Of a stretch of DNA of 64,000 nucleotides, positions 11,908 through 23,939 are shown one piece after another; the stretch's first letter is position 1; every line of letters begins with the position of its first letter. Source of the DNA: Ochotona curzoniae (lineage: Eukaryota > Chordata > Mammalia > Lagomorpha > Ochotonidae). The notes under the pieces are model-generated. The model ran no database searches. It was not told the DNA's origin and saw nothing but the letters and a program-made list of their open reading frames with translations. A program made the position numbers and the translations under genes. The DNA lies in assembly GCF_017591425.1 (NCBI RefSeq), contig NW_024465885.1, positions 38,634,501-38,698,500 on the forward strand, given 5' to 3'.

Positions 11908-12236
11908 TAAAGATTTAGTTATTTTTAGTTGGAAAGTCAGATACACACAGAGGAGGAGAAATAGAGAGGAAGATCTTCCGTCAGCTGGTTCACTCCCCAA
12001 ACGGCCGCAAATGGCAGAGCTGAGTCAATCCAAAGCTAGGAGCCAGGACCTGCTTCTGGGTATCCCATGCAGGTGCAGGACCCCAAGACTTTGGGCCTTC
12101 GTTAACTGCCTTGCCAGGCCACACGCAGGGAGATGGATGGGAAGCGGGACTGTCAGGATTAGAACTGGTACCTGTATGGGATTCTGGCGCATCCAAGATG
12201 AAGACTTTTCTGCTAGGCTACCATGCTGGGCTCACA
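11908..12236 (-). mobile_element. Pika-type C SINE
   Basis: Near-complete reverse copy from the 'taaagatttagttattttta' tail, through 'gaggaagatcttccgtcagctggttcactcccc' and 'ttgccaggccacacgcagggag', to the head 'gctaggctaccatgctgggct'. It lies about 160 bp from an oppositely oriented copy at 11423-11745. A 199-codon frame crossing it is a by-product of the SINE. Confidence 0.92.
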
Positions 12237-12494
12237 TAACAGAAAGAATTAATGCAATTAGAAGTATCACTAGCATTGATTATAGATACATTGTGATCGA
12301 AACTAACATCAAAATGTGTTTTTCTCACATGCCATTTTTTCTTTATGCCATCGTTTCTGAAAATAGTACTATCTAGGGATTGAGAGCTGAAATAACAAAT
12401 AATGTAAGCACATACATCAATGTACCATTTGTACAACACAGAAATATTCAGTTATTTACCAATTAAAATTGAATCCATTTTGTAATAGAGAATA

Positions 12495-12795
12495 TTGAGT
12501 CAGCAATATTGTTACAGTGTTCTAAGGGATGTCAAGTGTGCCTCTCTGCTCCAAGGTAAAGGGAATGTGCCCAAACAGTTCCATATCTTGACAACAAGAA
12601 TAACTAGACTTCCTCTCATTGCTTATACCTGCAGGCCACGGTGTGCTTCAGAGCAGAGCGTTCAACTTGTAATTGTTACTGAAGGACTATACTACTGTAA
12701 TAATGTGGGAGACCTGGTAGAAGCTCAAAAGGAGAGAAAGAAAGGAAAAGAAATGAATCACTATACCTAAAATACTGAATCTTCGAAAATAATAA
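12495..12795 (+). mobile_element. Probable LINE (L1) 3' end
   Basis: The segment 'gaaggactatactactgtaataatgtgggagacctgg' (12679 onward) resembles 'gaagaactatattattgtaatactttgggggaaat' at 54749 onward. Both precede an A-rich 3' terminus. The two are inferred to be 3' UTR copies of the same lagomorph L1 lineage. The left boundary is uncertain. Confidence 0.45.
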
Positions 12796-12799
12796 TAAC

Positions 12800-14335
12800 A
12801 ATACAAATTTTAAAAAGGTCATATTCTGCTCCAGAAGAGATAAACACACCAATTATCCTGGAATATCCAATAGTGCAAGCTCTGCAAAATACACTCCTGC
12901 TTCAGCGGTGGCTTAAACAACACACACATCAAAGGTCCTTGGGAGGATGCAGTGTATTACACATTTTCTCTGCATCAGGCATTAAGACACCCTCCTAAAT
13001 CAATGGCTTAAGTACAAAACCTCATCAGAAATAAATGCAAGTTGCAACAGCATGTCTTATTCAAGTTTGAAATCCTGTGTGTAACAGAACAAGCTTTTTA
13101 AAACTATTATCCTCAAAATGTAGTTTCAAGACTTGTTAACAAGGGTTATCTGATTGCTTCCTATCTGGCATTCAGTAAACCTTAAGTATTTAAAGAAGAT
13201 GTAATAACTGAAACTTTATATGGACCTTCTAATACCATACAGAGTGAGTACATTTAGATTTGAAATCTCTAGTTGCACTTTAATTCGAGTTTAAACTGAC
13301 CACTATAGACAAAAATGACTTTATCCCTGACTGAGCATTTAAAGATAACACAACCAATTAGTGCTCGGAGGGAGTGGGGCATCACATATTAACTAATTTA
13401 GAGGTTAATCAAGCAGTCTTGGAAATAATTCCCGATTCCATACCAAATAGGTAACCCTGAATCTTGAACCCTCACGTTCTCTCTGCAAGCTAACACTGTT
13501 CATTTTTATTATGATTGTCAGATGTGAGAATCATTATGGTTGGTGCATGGCAGATACATCTCAGCACATACAATTCAGAGTCTCGGTTCCTGGATTTGCA
13601 GGTCTAAGAAACGCTAAACAGTTGAACAATATAAAAATTTAATCAATTTAAAACTTTGATACATGACTGGAGATAAAAATCCGTGGCTTATAATTCAGAA
13701 TACAAAATTAATCTGGTAGTCAGAGAAAGCTTTCTTGAGAGAGGGACAGGTGAACTAATGTTAACAGGTTAATTTGAGAGATCTTCAGAAATGTCATCCA
13801 AATTGCAAAGTATGAAAACATTACAAATCATTTTTAAAAATCTACACCAGAAATAAACTTTTGATTTTATTTTCCATTAGCTTTCTAAAGTATATTACAG
13901 GCAATAACAATGGATGAGAGATCAGTAAATGACAAGAGTTCCAAAGTTCAAAGGTGAAGGCAAACTCTGATAATTAAAGCTATATATTTTAGCAGAAATC
14001 TGAAGGTATTTGTATGATAAGAAGTTCAGCTTTTGCTCTGAATGTCAAGGATCATGAAAGGGTTTGCCAAGAACAGAGACATCAGATTTTTTCTCTGCGG
14101 TGGACACTCCGGCAGCATGGAAAGGACAATGGGAAAGATTTCAAGAATGCACAGTAGGAGACAGTGCCATCTAGAATGCAGCCATGCAAGGGTGAGTGTC
14201 CATGAATCTATAAAGCATGTTTGTCTGTTTGTCTGCCTCTCACTCCACCACAGTTAATTATCAGAGTGAAAAAATATTAATCAATATTTGTGTATTTAGA
14301 AAAAAATAGTGAATACAATTTTTAAAAAGCAAAAT
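12800..14335. other. Unassigned AT-rich DNA
   Basis: No gene, RNA or confident repeat is recognised on either strand. Confidence 0.5.
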
Positions 14336-14338
14336 TTC

Positions 14339-14652
14339 AGCCCAGCACAATAGCACAGGGGCTAAATCCTCATTTTGCACATTCCAGGATCCCATAATGG
14401 GCACTGGTTCATACCCCAGCTGCTCCACTTCCCACCCAGCTCTCTGCTTATATCTTGGAAAGCAGCAAAGGATGCCCTAATGCCTGCCACCCTGCAGCCA
14501 CATGGGAGACCCAACAGAGGTTCCTGGCTTCAGAAATCCTCAGCTCAGGCCTTTTGGGCAATGAACTAGAGAATGAAGATCTATTTCTCTTTCTCTCTGT
14601 GGATATGCCTTTCCAATAAAAATAAACAAATCTTTAAAAATAAATAAATAAA
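14339..14652 (+). mobile_element. Pika-type C SINE
   Basis: Full-length forward copy: 'gcccagcacaatagca' head, 'gctgctccacttcccacccagctctctgctta', 'acatgggagacccaacagagg', and a 'ccaataaaaataaacaaatcttt' tail extending into AAAT units. Confidence 0.9.
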
Positions 14653-14654
14653 GA

Positions 14655-15480
14655 GCCAAGTCTACCTTTTGTTTGTATGTATTTGATTAATGTGCATGAA
14701 TTAGATCAATCCATATTGCTGTGTGTGATTGAATGTTATAAATGAACAAATTAAAATGAAAAATTGTATATGAAGGCTGAGAAGTTTTAAATTCTATCTG
14801 ATGTCAGACCTCAGGCTGAGTTATCCTAACACAGAAGGTGGAAAGGCAGGAGAGAGTCCAAGAATAAAAGACCAAGAGAAAGCCCAACTCACTTTCAGAA
14901 CCAGTTTACTCCAGTCTTGTAAACAATTCCTGAGCTTTGTGGGACATGATCAAATCATAGCAGTCCACACATTCTAATACTATGTGTAAATAAATGCTGG
15001 TTATGAAAATAACTGTAGATCAATAAAAATGTTGGCTCTGCTTTAACAGAGAAATTGGCAATGAATATGAGATTATAAAGTTAATAAATGAAAATAACCT
15101 TAGGGGAAGTCCATAAATCTCTTATAAATGTTTTAATGTTACATGTTTTATTATCTAAATTTAGAAGTTGCAAACAATGTTATTTTGGGGGATAAAATTG
15201 ACATTTTCATTTAAAAGGTGCATGTTCTTGTGAAATGTCTCCTACCATCCAAATGTCATAACAATTCAAAGTAACCAAAGCATCATGAGAAATAATTTAG
15301 TAACAAACACCTATTTCACAATCAGAAATTTACAGTAACTGTTTGCTGGTTGTAGTTTTGTTAACATTGTACTTCTTCCATGTAACCTTGACACAATGTG
15401 ATGTATTTTATTTTCTGTATCTTTTTTACTTATCACAGTAATTTGTGTTATTGCAGCAAACTGATATCTACACTAAAATT
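14655..15480. other. Unassigned AT-rich DNA
   Basis: Nothing gene-like and no repeat landmark is seen. Confidence 0.5.
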
Positions 15481-15483
15481 GTT

Positions 15484-16345
15484 GCTTTTGTTTTTAATAA
15501 TTTAAGAAACATATTTTATGCATAGTCATGCATTCTGTAGACTGTTTCAAGAAGATAATCTCACTTTCCTTGTTCTTCCTCACAAAATCCCTCCTTCTCC
15601 TCCTTCTCTTCAATAGTATTTGCACAAACATAATTATAAATCACTGCATATTACAGGTTTAATCTGCAGCTAATCCTAAGATTCAACCAGTAAAATGTGA
15701 AAAGACCACAAGAAGATATTTCCACTTGGGTGGAAATGTGGGCAGAACACTACAATCTTACCCCAATTTTACTGTTTCATTCCTGTACATTTTTGTGTGC
15801 CCTATACTAGTCATCACATACCAGACAATATAAATTATTTATAGTATTTGAGAATGGCTTACTTTGCTAAGCATACTGGTTTCCGTTTCATTCATTTTGT
15901 TACAAAAGATGTGATCCCGTTCTTTTTTATTGCTGAGTGATATTGCATATATATCATTTTTCAAGAAATATACTGCATTTTCTTTGCTCAGTCATCCATC
16001 GATGGGCATTTGGCTTGATTCCATATCTTAGTAATTGTGAATTGATGTGCAATAAACATGGGTGCATAAATAATTTTTTTGTATGCTAATTACATTTCAT
16101 GTGGATAAAATCCCAAGAGTGGGATGCTGGGTAATAAGTGAGATCTATTTTCTGATCTCTGAGACATCTCCATGTTTTTCTTGATAATGCTTATACTGGC
16201 TTCCATTTCCGCTGAAAGTGTATTAGGGTATGGTTTTCCCCACACGTTCACCACCATTTATTCTTTTTAATGTTTAGATGATAGTATTTTAATTGCAGTG
16301 AGATAAAAGTTCATTACAGCTTTTAAAATTTTGAAAAAATTCTAA
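15484..16345 (-). mobile_element. L1 3' UTR plus ORF2 end, antisense
   Basis: Reads as antisense lagomorph L1. A 3' UTR-like part (15484-15790) includes 'caatagtatttgcacaaacataa' and 'aatcctaagattcaacc'. ORF2-end blocks follow: 'ttctttttattgctgagtgatattgcat', 'catccatcgatgggcattt', 'gcaataaacatgggtgca' and 'gggatgctgggtaataag'. It is too diverged for coding capacity and breaks off near 16345. Confidence 0.8.
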
Positions 16346-16349
16346 ATGT

Positions 16350-17057
16350 TCTTCCAAGCATTCTTTCAGTCAGAGCAAGACTTAATTTCGGTCGATTACC
16401 ATGTAATTGTTAGTACTCATCCTGAAATCTCAGATAGGGGCTACTTTTTAAATTAAGAAAATCACTTCTCTGAAGACTTTGTAATTTAATTTCAATCCTC
16501 TAGAAGATATAAAGATACAAGAACATGACGGGAACAACTTCACATGGCATGTTATCACTGTATTAACATTTGGAAAGGCTTGCTTTATTTATACTGTCAT
16601 TATTGTGGAACGAAAACAAAGAAGTCAGTTGCACCCATTTTGACACACTGTAAATCTGTAATGGCTGCACAACACCACATGAGAATCCCAGAAGCTCTTC
16701 TTTCAGAATCTAACCACCAGATGAACTTGACAGACAAACATAAAACCATACTTGGAAGGCACAACATACTCCATCTGTATCTTGCATGATAATGTTTTTA
16801 CTTGGGAAGAGATAACATATGGCTCATTGACAATTATGTCACTGTGCAAACCCTCTGCCAAAATCTCTTATGTTATAAACTAGGGGGTCAAGCAACTGTA
16901 CTGGAGGAGAAAAGTAAATAAATATGCTGGCTTGACTAAAGCAAATGAAACATGAGTTTATATTTTCCTGGTTGTGAGTTAGTGTGTTTTCCCAGAAAGC
17001 TGGAAACAAATAGATGTAGAATATCCAGTCCCGGACACCAAGAACATTCCAGGCACA

Positions 17058-17106
<49 letters not shown>

Positions 17107-17930
17107 GACATAAGAAAATTAATGATTCACCATATCAAATCAACTTGATTGAAGCTAAATATGGAGTACTGTGATGGCTTTTCCGCATTTCTAGGAGGAC
17201 AAATTGAACTGCTATCAACATCAGTCAGCCTCAGAAGAAGGAATCGATGCACCGTGATCCAGACGACGGTGTTGTAGCAGGGATGTGTAAAGGGCACACT
17301 ACCGCACTGGAGGTAGACACTGTCCTCCACATTCTGCAGTTTCTTCCTGCAACTTTGGCTGCTTTTCCCCATTTATTTTTCAGTACGTTTCACAATTGAA
17401 TATTTTTTTGCGATAACATCTGGTGCGTTTCCGCTCATTTTCCAGATGATAATGATTTAGAAATATTGATTTCCTCCAAAAGTGATACAGTGATTCACAT
17501 AGTATCCTTTTAAAAAATTAGCTTTCTTTGCCAAGGACTTTGTTAATACAATAGATTCACAGGGTCACAGCAAATGCATGATAATAAATACAACACAACT
17601 ATCAACAATTTTCCTACTATATTAATGGGATCAGCATTTTTATTTTGCTCTTCAGAGACAATTAATGAAAGCCTGAATAACCAAGAGGCAATACAGAAGA
17701 TGCTATTTTATTTACTGTTACAGAATTAATATGTCAGTTTTCTATAATTATAGAATCGGAAATGATAGTCTTTACTTTGTAAAGCCCGATGGAAATTACG
17801 TGAACTGATGTACTTTTGTAATGATTTAAAATGGTGTATAGTCAACAGTTAACATTTTGCAAATCTGTATCTTAATTTAGCAAGTGAGAGAATTTTCCCT
17901 AAGATAGTTTTCACATATTGTGATGATTAA
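16350..17930. other. Unassigned DNA with a CA microsatellite
   Basis: No gene is recognised. Short frames at 16544-16789 (+) and 17127-17372 (-) resemble no known protein. Confidence 0.5.
17057..17102. repeat. (CA)n microsatellite
   Basis: About 22 uninterrupted CA units. Likely to be length-variable. Confidence 0.97.
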
Positions 17931-17934
17931 TTCT

Positions 17935-18345
17935 CTGTGTCAACTTGATTGGAATGTTCTATGATAAAATACCAGTGCAGATGTTGCTTTTGGGATGTTT
18001 TTAAATGCATGATTACTATTTGAATTTGTAGAGTTGGAGTAAATAACCTTACTATACAAGATTTGGATGGATTACTGAAATCAGATCAAAACATTCAGAA
18101 CAGATACTACAATTCTGGAAGACATAGAACTTCCTGAAGCCTGATGAAAAGTCCCTGAATTTCCTGCAGATCTGCTTTTAACTGCACTTCAGAAATTAGA
18201 ATGCATCAATCACCTAAATTTTCATATTTCCAGGTCACTCTATACAGTATTGACTTGACCAATCACATAATCATGTGAATCAATGCATTTAGAATGAATG
18301 AATCACATATATAAATACATGCATATATGTATATACACATGATTT
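17935..18345 (+). mobile_element. Ancient mammalian repeat, probably old L1 3' end
   Basis: The block 'gatgattaattctctgtgtcaacttgattgg' followed by 'accagtgcagatgttgcttttgggatgtttttaaatg' matches a widespread ancient mammalian repeat, which I believe to be an L1M-type 3' end. It is followed by an AT-rich terminus (18300-18345). The family is from memory. Confidence 0.55.
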
Positions 18346-18400
18346 CATATGAAAATGTCTATAATGTATAATATTTATGTTATTGCATTCTCATTTTTTG

Positions 18401-18725
18401 AAGACTTACATATTTTTATTGCAAAGTCAGATATACAGAGAAGAGGAGAGACAGAGAGGAAGATCTTCCATCCAATGATTCACTCCCCAATTGACAGCAA
18501 AGGCCGGAGGTGAGCTGATCCGAAGTCAGGATTCCGGAGATTCTTCCAGGCCTCCAACATGGGTGCAAGGTTCTAAGGCCTTGGGCCATCCTCTACTACT
18601 TTTCCAGGCTACATTCAGGGAGCTGGATGGGAAGTGCAACTGCTGGGACTAGAACCGGTGCCCAAATGGGATCCTGGTGCATTCAAGGTGAGGACTTTAG
18701 TTGCCAGGTCACCACGCCAGGTCCT
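18401..18725 (-). mobile_element. Pika-type C SINE
   Basis: Near-complete reverse copy with the 'gcaaagtcagatatacagagaagaggagagacagag' tail-side block, 'gaagatcttccatccaatgattcactcccc', 'agggagctggatgggaag', 'ctagaaccggtgcccaaatgggatcctgg' and head 'agttgccaggtcacc'. Confidence 0.92.
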
Positions 18726-18762
18726 CATTGTCAGTATTTTTACACATAGTTATGATTGAAGC

Positions 18763-19030
18763 TAGCATGGTTGCAAGTAGGCTAAGGCTCTCCTGCAGCA
18801 CAAGCACTCCAATGGACACTGATTTGAGTCCCGGCTGCTCCACTTGCTAACCAGCTCTTTGCTTATGCCTGAGGAAGCAGTGGAGGCTGAGCCAATTCCA
18901 TGAGCTACTATATCCATATGGGAGACCTGGAGGATGCTCCTTGCTCCTGACTTCTGACTGGCCCAAGTCCAGCTGTTGCAGCCATTTGGCAAGTGAAGCA
19001 AGAGTTGGAAGTTCTCTTTTTCTCTTTCCT
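18763..19030 (+). mobile_element. Old C-type SINE
   Basis: Forward copy: 'gagtcccggctgctccacttgctaaccagctctttgctta', 'atgggagacctggaggatgctcc', 'ccagctgttgcagccatttgg'. It is more diverged than its neighbour and lies head-to-head with it, only about 38 bp away. Confidence 0.8.
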
Positions 19031-19084
19031 AGTAGAAGACTAGCCAGAAAAACACAGACTAGTTAAGTATGCCTGGTTTTGAAA

Positions 19085-19268
19085 CAAATTCCTACTACTT
19101 ACCAACCCTGTTAACCAAGGGAAAAATTAACTATTTATCTCAACATTCTTATCTGTACTATGGGACCAGTAAAAATAACTGTTCTGACTGCAGAACAAAT
19201 GACTTCATAGATATGAACAGATAGTACAATAATTAGCATACAATAGACATTTGATGGATTTTAACTCT
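19085..19268 (+). mobile_element. MIR SINE fragment
   Basis: Contains 'cttatctgtactatgggaccagtaaaaataa' and 'agcatacaatagacatttgatgg', the central and 3' parts of the ancient tRNA-derived MIR in forward order. Confidence 0.65.
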
Positions 19269-19496
19269 CATATGAGTTTATTAGGACAATATATTCTCCT
19301 GATTAGACCATTTTGAGTACTTTTGCACTAGTAAAGGACTTCATTGAGATGAACCATTTATTTTGCTTACTTTTTCCAAGAAATTGTCTAATCTTTAATC
19401 TCAATTAAATGTATTGGAAAACATCAGAATGAGGATATACTATCTTTAGAAACATATGATCTTCCATTAAAATTTCAATGTGTTAGAAAGTCTTGG

Positions 19497-20042
19497 TGAT
19501 TTCCTGACCAGGAGTCCCCTGAACTCACTGTGAGGGGGTCAGGCAACAGCCATGTTCCTCAGCAAGCAACCACTGGAAACAGTCTGACAGAGCATGTCCC
19601 TTTATTTTAAGGCAAGCAGCAAATTTATATAAATTAAGAAAGGGGAAGGCAGAAGGTCGTCCCTTAACAGTCCTCCCACCCAGCAATGACTCTGCAAATG
19701 GCTATTCTCTGGACTCTCCAATCAAATCGCACGTCACACAAAGGCTGGCAGGTATGTCTCAGATCAGGTTCACCAAGTGTGGCTGACAGGTAGGTTGTGG
19801 GTGGCACTTGATGTCTCAGAGTTGTTTATCAAGGAAGTCTCAGCATAGTTCCCCCAAGGACAGAGAAGAGAAACTGAGGTGCATCCAGTGCTATTGTCTG
19901 TATAGGCAGTGCTCAGGCCAGGTTGTGGTCTTTGTTAGCTGAGAGCATCTTCAGCGGATTCCCCCAGGGATGCAGTGTTCCTGTAGCTAAGTCCTCCCAA
20001 ATAGGCCAAGCAGGCAGAGATCCTGTGGGGTGATCTCCCACA
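19497..20042 (-). mobile_element. Probable endogenous-retrovirus LTR remnant
   Basis: A compositionally distinct block. Read on the minus strand it has, in order, a TG start (TGTGGGAGATCACC, at 20042), an ATTGG (inverse CCAAT) box, a TATATAAAT box (about 19633-19624), AATAAA at 19606-19601, and a C/T-then-GGGG-rich U5-like end terminating near CA at 19497. This TATA, poly(A) signal and U5 order is typical of retroviral LTRs. Flanking hexamers (19491-19496 and 20043-20048) do not match, so the exact ends or the solo-LTR status are unproven. No primer-binding site, gag, pol or env sequence is seen nearby. The distance between the TATA box and AATAAA is only about 20 bp, implying a very short R region or a U3 poly(A) signal. 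Confidence 0.5.
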
Positions 20043-20103
20043 AGAAAATAGAGAAAAACAATTCATCTTAAGAGGAAGGAACAAAGATAGCAATGAACGA
20101 GAA

Positions 20104-20140
20104 GGGGAAGGAAGGAAGGAGGAAGGAAGGAAGGAAGCAA
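20104..20140. repeat. (GGAA)n microsatellite
   Basis: Imperfect GGAA/GAAG repeats, about nine units with one interruption (aggagg). Confidence 0.9.
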
Positions 20141-20244
20141 AACAAACAACGCAACAGTTAACACAGTCCCAACAAAGTTGCTTTACAAGCATGTTTACAA
20201 ATGCTCCTCTGTTCAAAAGAGAATTCTGTCCCAATAAACCAATT

Positions 20245-20840
20245 ATAAACTGAAAATGTCTGAAGTAGCATATTTATTTTGCATGTAACCTACTGAAATC
20301 AAAGATTAGCAAAGTTGAGTAAGAGTTGTGGCTACTGCCACTGCCTCCCATAAACAGAAGATTGCAATGAATATCACTAACATGGGAAGAAACAAAAAAT
20401 TAAAGTTGAATTTATGGATCCTATTGAATATAGATTACCTAGTATCATGTAGCTAAACATGGCTAACTCAAGCAAGCACAAGACAAGCATCGCCTGCACT
20501 TGGCAAGTTCACACACAGCTCATCATTTAATTTCCTGTGGATGATTTTTTTATAGCATTTGGTGAGCACTGTAAACCAGAAAAGTGAAATGTTTCTCTTT
20601 TTAGGATATGAAATTAGGATTCTTGTGTCATAATTTATCCTTCGAATTATGATAGAAAACAAGTTTTCTGAAGCACAAATGCATATTTTCTAGTATTATC
20701 TTAATGTATTTCATATTGTCATAATAAAATAGCACAGATCGAATAATTTATACACAAATGTATTTTTTTAAAGTTTATTTTGAAATTGTTGAAATTTCAA
20801 AAGTTCCAAGATGAAGGTGTTGCCTCTGGTGAGAATTTTC
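20245..20840. other. Unassigned AT-rich DNA
   Basis: No gene or repeat landmark is recognised. Confidence 0.5.
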
Positions 20841-20842
20841 AA

Positions 20843-21163
20843 ATTTGTTTGTTTATTCATTTATTTGTCTATATTGAAAGATCAAATATACATAAAGGAA
20901 AAGAGACAGAAAGGAAGACCGTTCATCCATTGATTCACTCCCCAAGTGGCTACAACATCTGGAGTTGAGCCAATCTGAAGTCAAGAGCCCAGAGCCTCTT
21001 CCAGGTCTCCCATGCAGGTACAGGCCGTCCTCTACTGTATCCCAGGCCACAAGCAGGGAGCTGGATGGGAAGCAAGGGCTCCAGGACATGAATCAGTGAA
21101 TATAGGGGATCCTGGAGCATGCAAGACAAGGACTTTAGCAACTAGGCTACTGCACCAGGCCTC
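20843..21163 (-). mobile_element. Pika-type C SINE
   Basis: Reverse copy with 'ttgattcactccccaagtggc', 'agcctcttccaggtctcccatgcaggt', 'aggccacaagcagggagctggatgggaagc' and head 'agcaactaggctactgcaccaggcc'. The tail is an expanded T/G-rich stretch. Confidence 0.92.
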
Positions 21164-21486
21164 TGATGAACATTTTTAATGCTGTTGCCCATGGCAGTGA
21201 GCTTCATAGAGTAAGCAAATTGAAGTAGGAATTTCAGGCCTCTATTCCACTTTTTAAAAAAGCCAATCATTCTATATGGGAGTCCTTCCTCATGACTAAA
21301 TTGATTTCTTACTAATTATCAAATTCCTCAGTTCAAACTACTATTAATTTATGAGAGTTCTTAGATTAAATATTCACCATATGAATTTTGAGGGACCATT
21401 AAACTCATAGTAAGTATATTAAGAAAGCAAGCTAAATGTGTTTGTCATTGCCTTTAGGGCACTGCACAAAAGTTTTCAGAAACTTT

Positions 21487-21815
21487 TTTTTACCTGTTTG
21501 GTGGACAGAAAGAGAAGAGAGGAGAGAGCAGAAAGAGAGATCCATCTTTGAGATCCTCTGTCTGCTGAAACCTTCCACTAATGGTTGTGACAGCTGACAC
21601 TGGGCCAGCCAGGCCAAAGCCAGGGCTCTGCCATATCATAAAGGTTTTTATTTTAATGAAAGTGGCAGTGTCCCAAGTCCTTGGGCCAAGTTTTGTTGCT
21701 TTCTCAGGTACGTTATCGCTGAGGCAGATTGTGAATGGAGCAGCTGGGGTTCAACTTAGCTTGCATATGGCTTGTCAGCACTGCAGGGAGTGATTGAACT
21801 GGACAGCCTTATCCC
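21487..21815 (-). mobile_element. Old C-type SINE
   Basis: Diverged reverse copy: GA-rich block 21510-21543, 'gatcctctgtctgctg', 'gtcccaagtccttgggcca', 'ttgctttctcaggtacgtta' and a 'gagcagctggggttcaactt' B-box-side segment. Insertions such as 'aaaggtttttattttaatga' break it. Confidence 0.6.
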
Positions 21816-21819
21816 CACA

Positions 21820-22845
21820 AAAGCTTTTAAAAGAGTAAACTCCTTAAGATATGAATGCATTGTGTTCCTGCTTCACATGTAACACATGTCAAACACGAGA
21901 AAACATTAAAATGAGTCATTTTATGACTGTGTAATGCCTTTCAAAGTTTACAAAAGTAGGGGCACTTCCCAAAATTGCTTAGTAGACATCATCTGTTTTT
22001 ATATTCAAATCAGGATAGGACTATGTAATAAAAGACAAGTGCATGTTAGTATTATTTAAAAAGCATTTATAACATTGATAACATTGACATAAAATCCATC
22101 AAAATGAATTTAGACTTATTGTAGAAATTCAAGAATGGTATTAACAAATACCTAAGAGTAATCCCTCCCTTCCTGTTTGCTAATACAGCTCTACATTGAA
22201 TAAGTAGCTACTTGTTTAAACTTTGGTTCCAGAAATTCCTTTGCAGTTACACCATTGAATGTGGCATACAGTAACGCTAATTGACCATTGGACAGATTAT
22301 AATTTTTTCTTCTTTCTCAATGAAAAACAGCCTTAAACCTGGAGCCATTTATTTGTTTCTGAATAATGACATTCTATTCAAAGCTCTATGAGCCTCTTTG
22401 GGCAAATTTAGTCAGGTTCTGAGGACAAAATCCAATGAGCTGAGGATGGGATTGTGAAATGAAAACGATCTGGATACCTGATTTCATATTTAAGAAATGA
22501 ATCAGCTTCCCACGCTGTCATCTGTCAACTCGCTTTCATGCACAGGAAGAAAGAAGACACAAGTCATCCTCACTGGTGTTTTCTCTTCATCACTGACAGC
22601 ATTCTTAATGGATTACACGTTCGTTATAAATACCTGATTTAGCCACATTAGTAAATGAATTCTAGGTAGTCCTTTTAATAGATACAGGGGGAAAGAATGT
22701 TTTACTTAAAAAAAAAAACAGTTTCTAATATTTTTTAAATGCAATGCACACATCAAAGAAACTTTGCAAATTTAATAAAGAGTATTAGATGGAAGCCTAG
22801 AACAAAAAAAATTTAATTGAGGGACATTTGAATTATTGGTTTACA
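21820..22845. other. Unassigned AT-rich DNA
   Basis: No gene is recognised. An A-run at 22711-22720 and a poly-T near 22846 are the only simple repeats. Confidence 0.5.
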
Positions 22846-22849
22846 TTTT

Positions 22850-23153
22850 TTTAAGATTTATTTTTTAATTGGAAAGTCAGATATACAGAGAGGAGGAGAG
22901 ACAGAGAAGAACTTCCGTCTGCTGATTCACTCCCCAAGTGGCTGCAACGGCCAAAGCTGAGTTGATTTGAAGCCTTGAGCCTCTTTCGTGTCTCCTACTT
23001 TGGTGCAGGGTCCGAAAGCTTTGGGTTTTCCTCAATTTCTTTCCCAGGCCTCAAGCAGAAAGCTAAATGGAAAGCAGGGCCACTGGGATTAGAACTGGTG
23101 TATGGGTTCCAGGATGAGGACTTTAAGACACTAGGCTACTGCTCCAGGACAGG
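22850..23153 (-). mobile_element. Pika-type C SINE
   Basis: Reverse copy from 'taagatttattttttaattgg' through 'gaggaggagagacagag' and 'tgctgattcactccccaagtggctgcaacgg' to 'gacactaggctactgctccagg'. A deletion shortens the B-box region ('agaactggtgtatggg'). Confidence 0.9.
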
Positions 23154-23463
23154 GCTTAAATATTTGAAGTGAATTTAAGCAAAATAACAGATCCAGTGAA
23201 CAGGACCATAACCATATCACCAAGGTGATTCAATGCTGAAGGAGAGATTTAGTTCAGTTTTGTGTCAAGTCCAAACAGGGAGATTACTGAAGAACCACAC
23301 CAATAAATAAATAAATAAACCACACCAATCTAGAGAGGTATAGCTAGATACCCAAGTGGAGGGATTTGGTAAGCTAGTCATTTCCAAATCTGTTGATAAA
23401 CCACCCACTACCTTTCTTTATCACACGGAAGGTATAGTCTGAATTTTGCATGAGCCTAACTGA

Positions 23464-23783
23464 TTTTTTAAGATACATTTTTAATTTTTACGGGAGAATC
23501 TGATTTACACAGTAGGAGAGAAAACGATCCATCCTCTGGTTCACTCCCCACGTGGCCACAATGATTGGAGCTAAGGTGGTCTGAAGCAAGGAGCCAGGAG
23601 CTTCTTCTGGGTCTCCCATGCAGGTGCAGAGTCCCAAGGCTTTGGGCCGTTGTTAACAGCTTTCCCAGACTGCAAGATGGGAGATGGAATGGAAACTGAG
23701 CAGCCGGGACATGAACAGCTGTCCATAGGGGATTCTGCACGTTCAAGGTTAGAACTACAGCCATTTGGCTACTGTGCCGTTTC
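23464..23783 (-). mobile_element. Pika-type C SINE
   Basis: Reverse copy: 'tctggttcactccccacgtggcc', 'gagcttcttctgggtctcccatgcaggtgcag', 'tcccaaggctttgggcc', ending 'catttggctactgtgccg'. Confidence 0.9.
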
Positions 23784-23897
23784 CTGTTATCCTTAGTTCT
23801 CCTTTGAGTAAAAGTGGGAGATTCTTTGGAGTTTCTTGAAGTTCACAGAAAGTTGTACTCACTTCCAGTGTCTGTCAGATATTTTGGCACAAAGGCA

Positions 23898-23900
<3 letters not shown>

Positions 23901-23938
<38 letters not shown>
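23901..23938. repeat. (AC)n microsatellite
   Basis: 19 uninterrupted AC units. Confidence 0.97.

Positions 23939-23939
<1 letters not shown>

Noticed and set aside
11777..12376. 199-codon plus-strand open frame, the longest in the window
   Set aside because: Most of it is antisense to the SINE at 11908-12236, and its peptide matches the translation seen from other reverse SINE copies here.
16839..17111. Frame encoding alternating Cys-Val
   Set aside because: It is a translation of the CA/GT microsatellite at 17057-17102. The same applies at 38783-39109.
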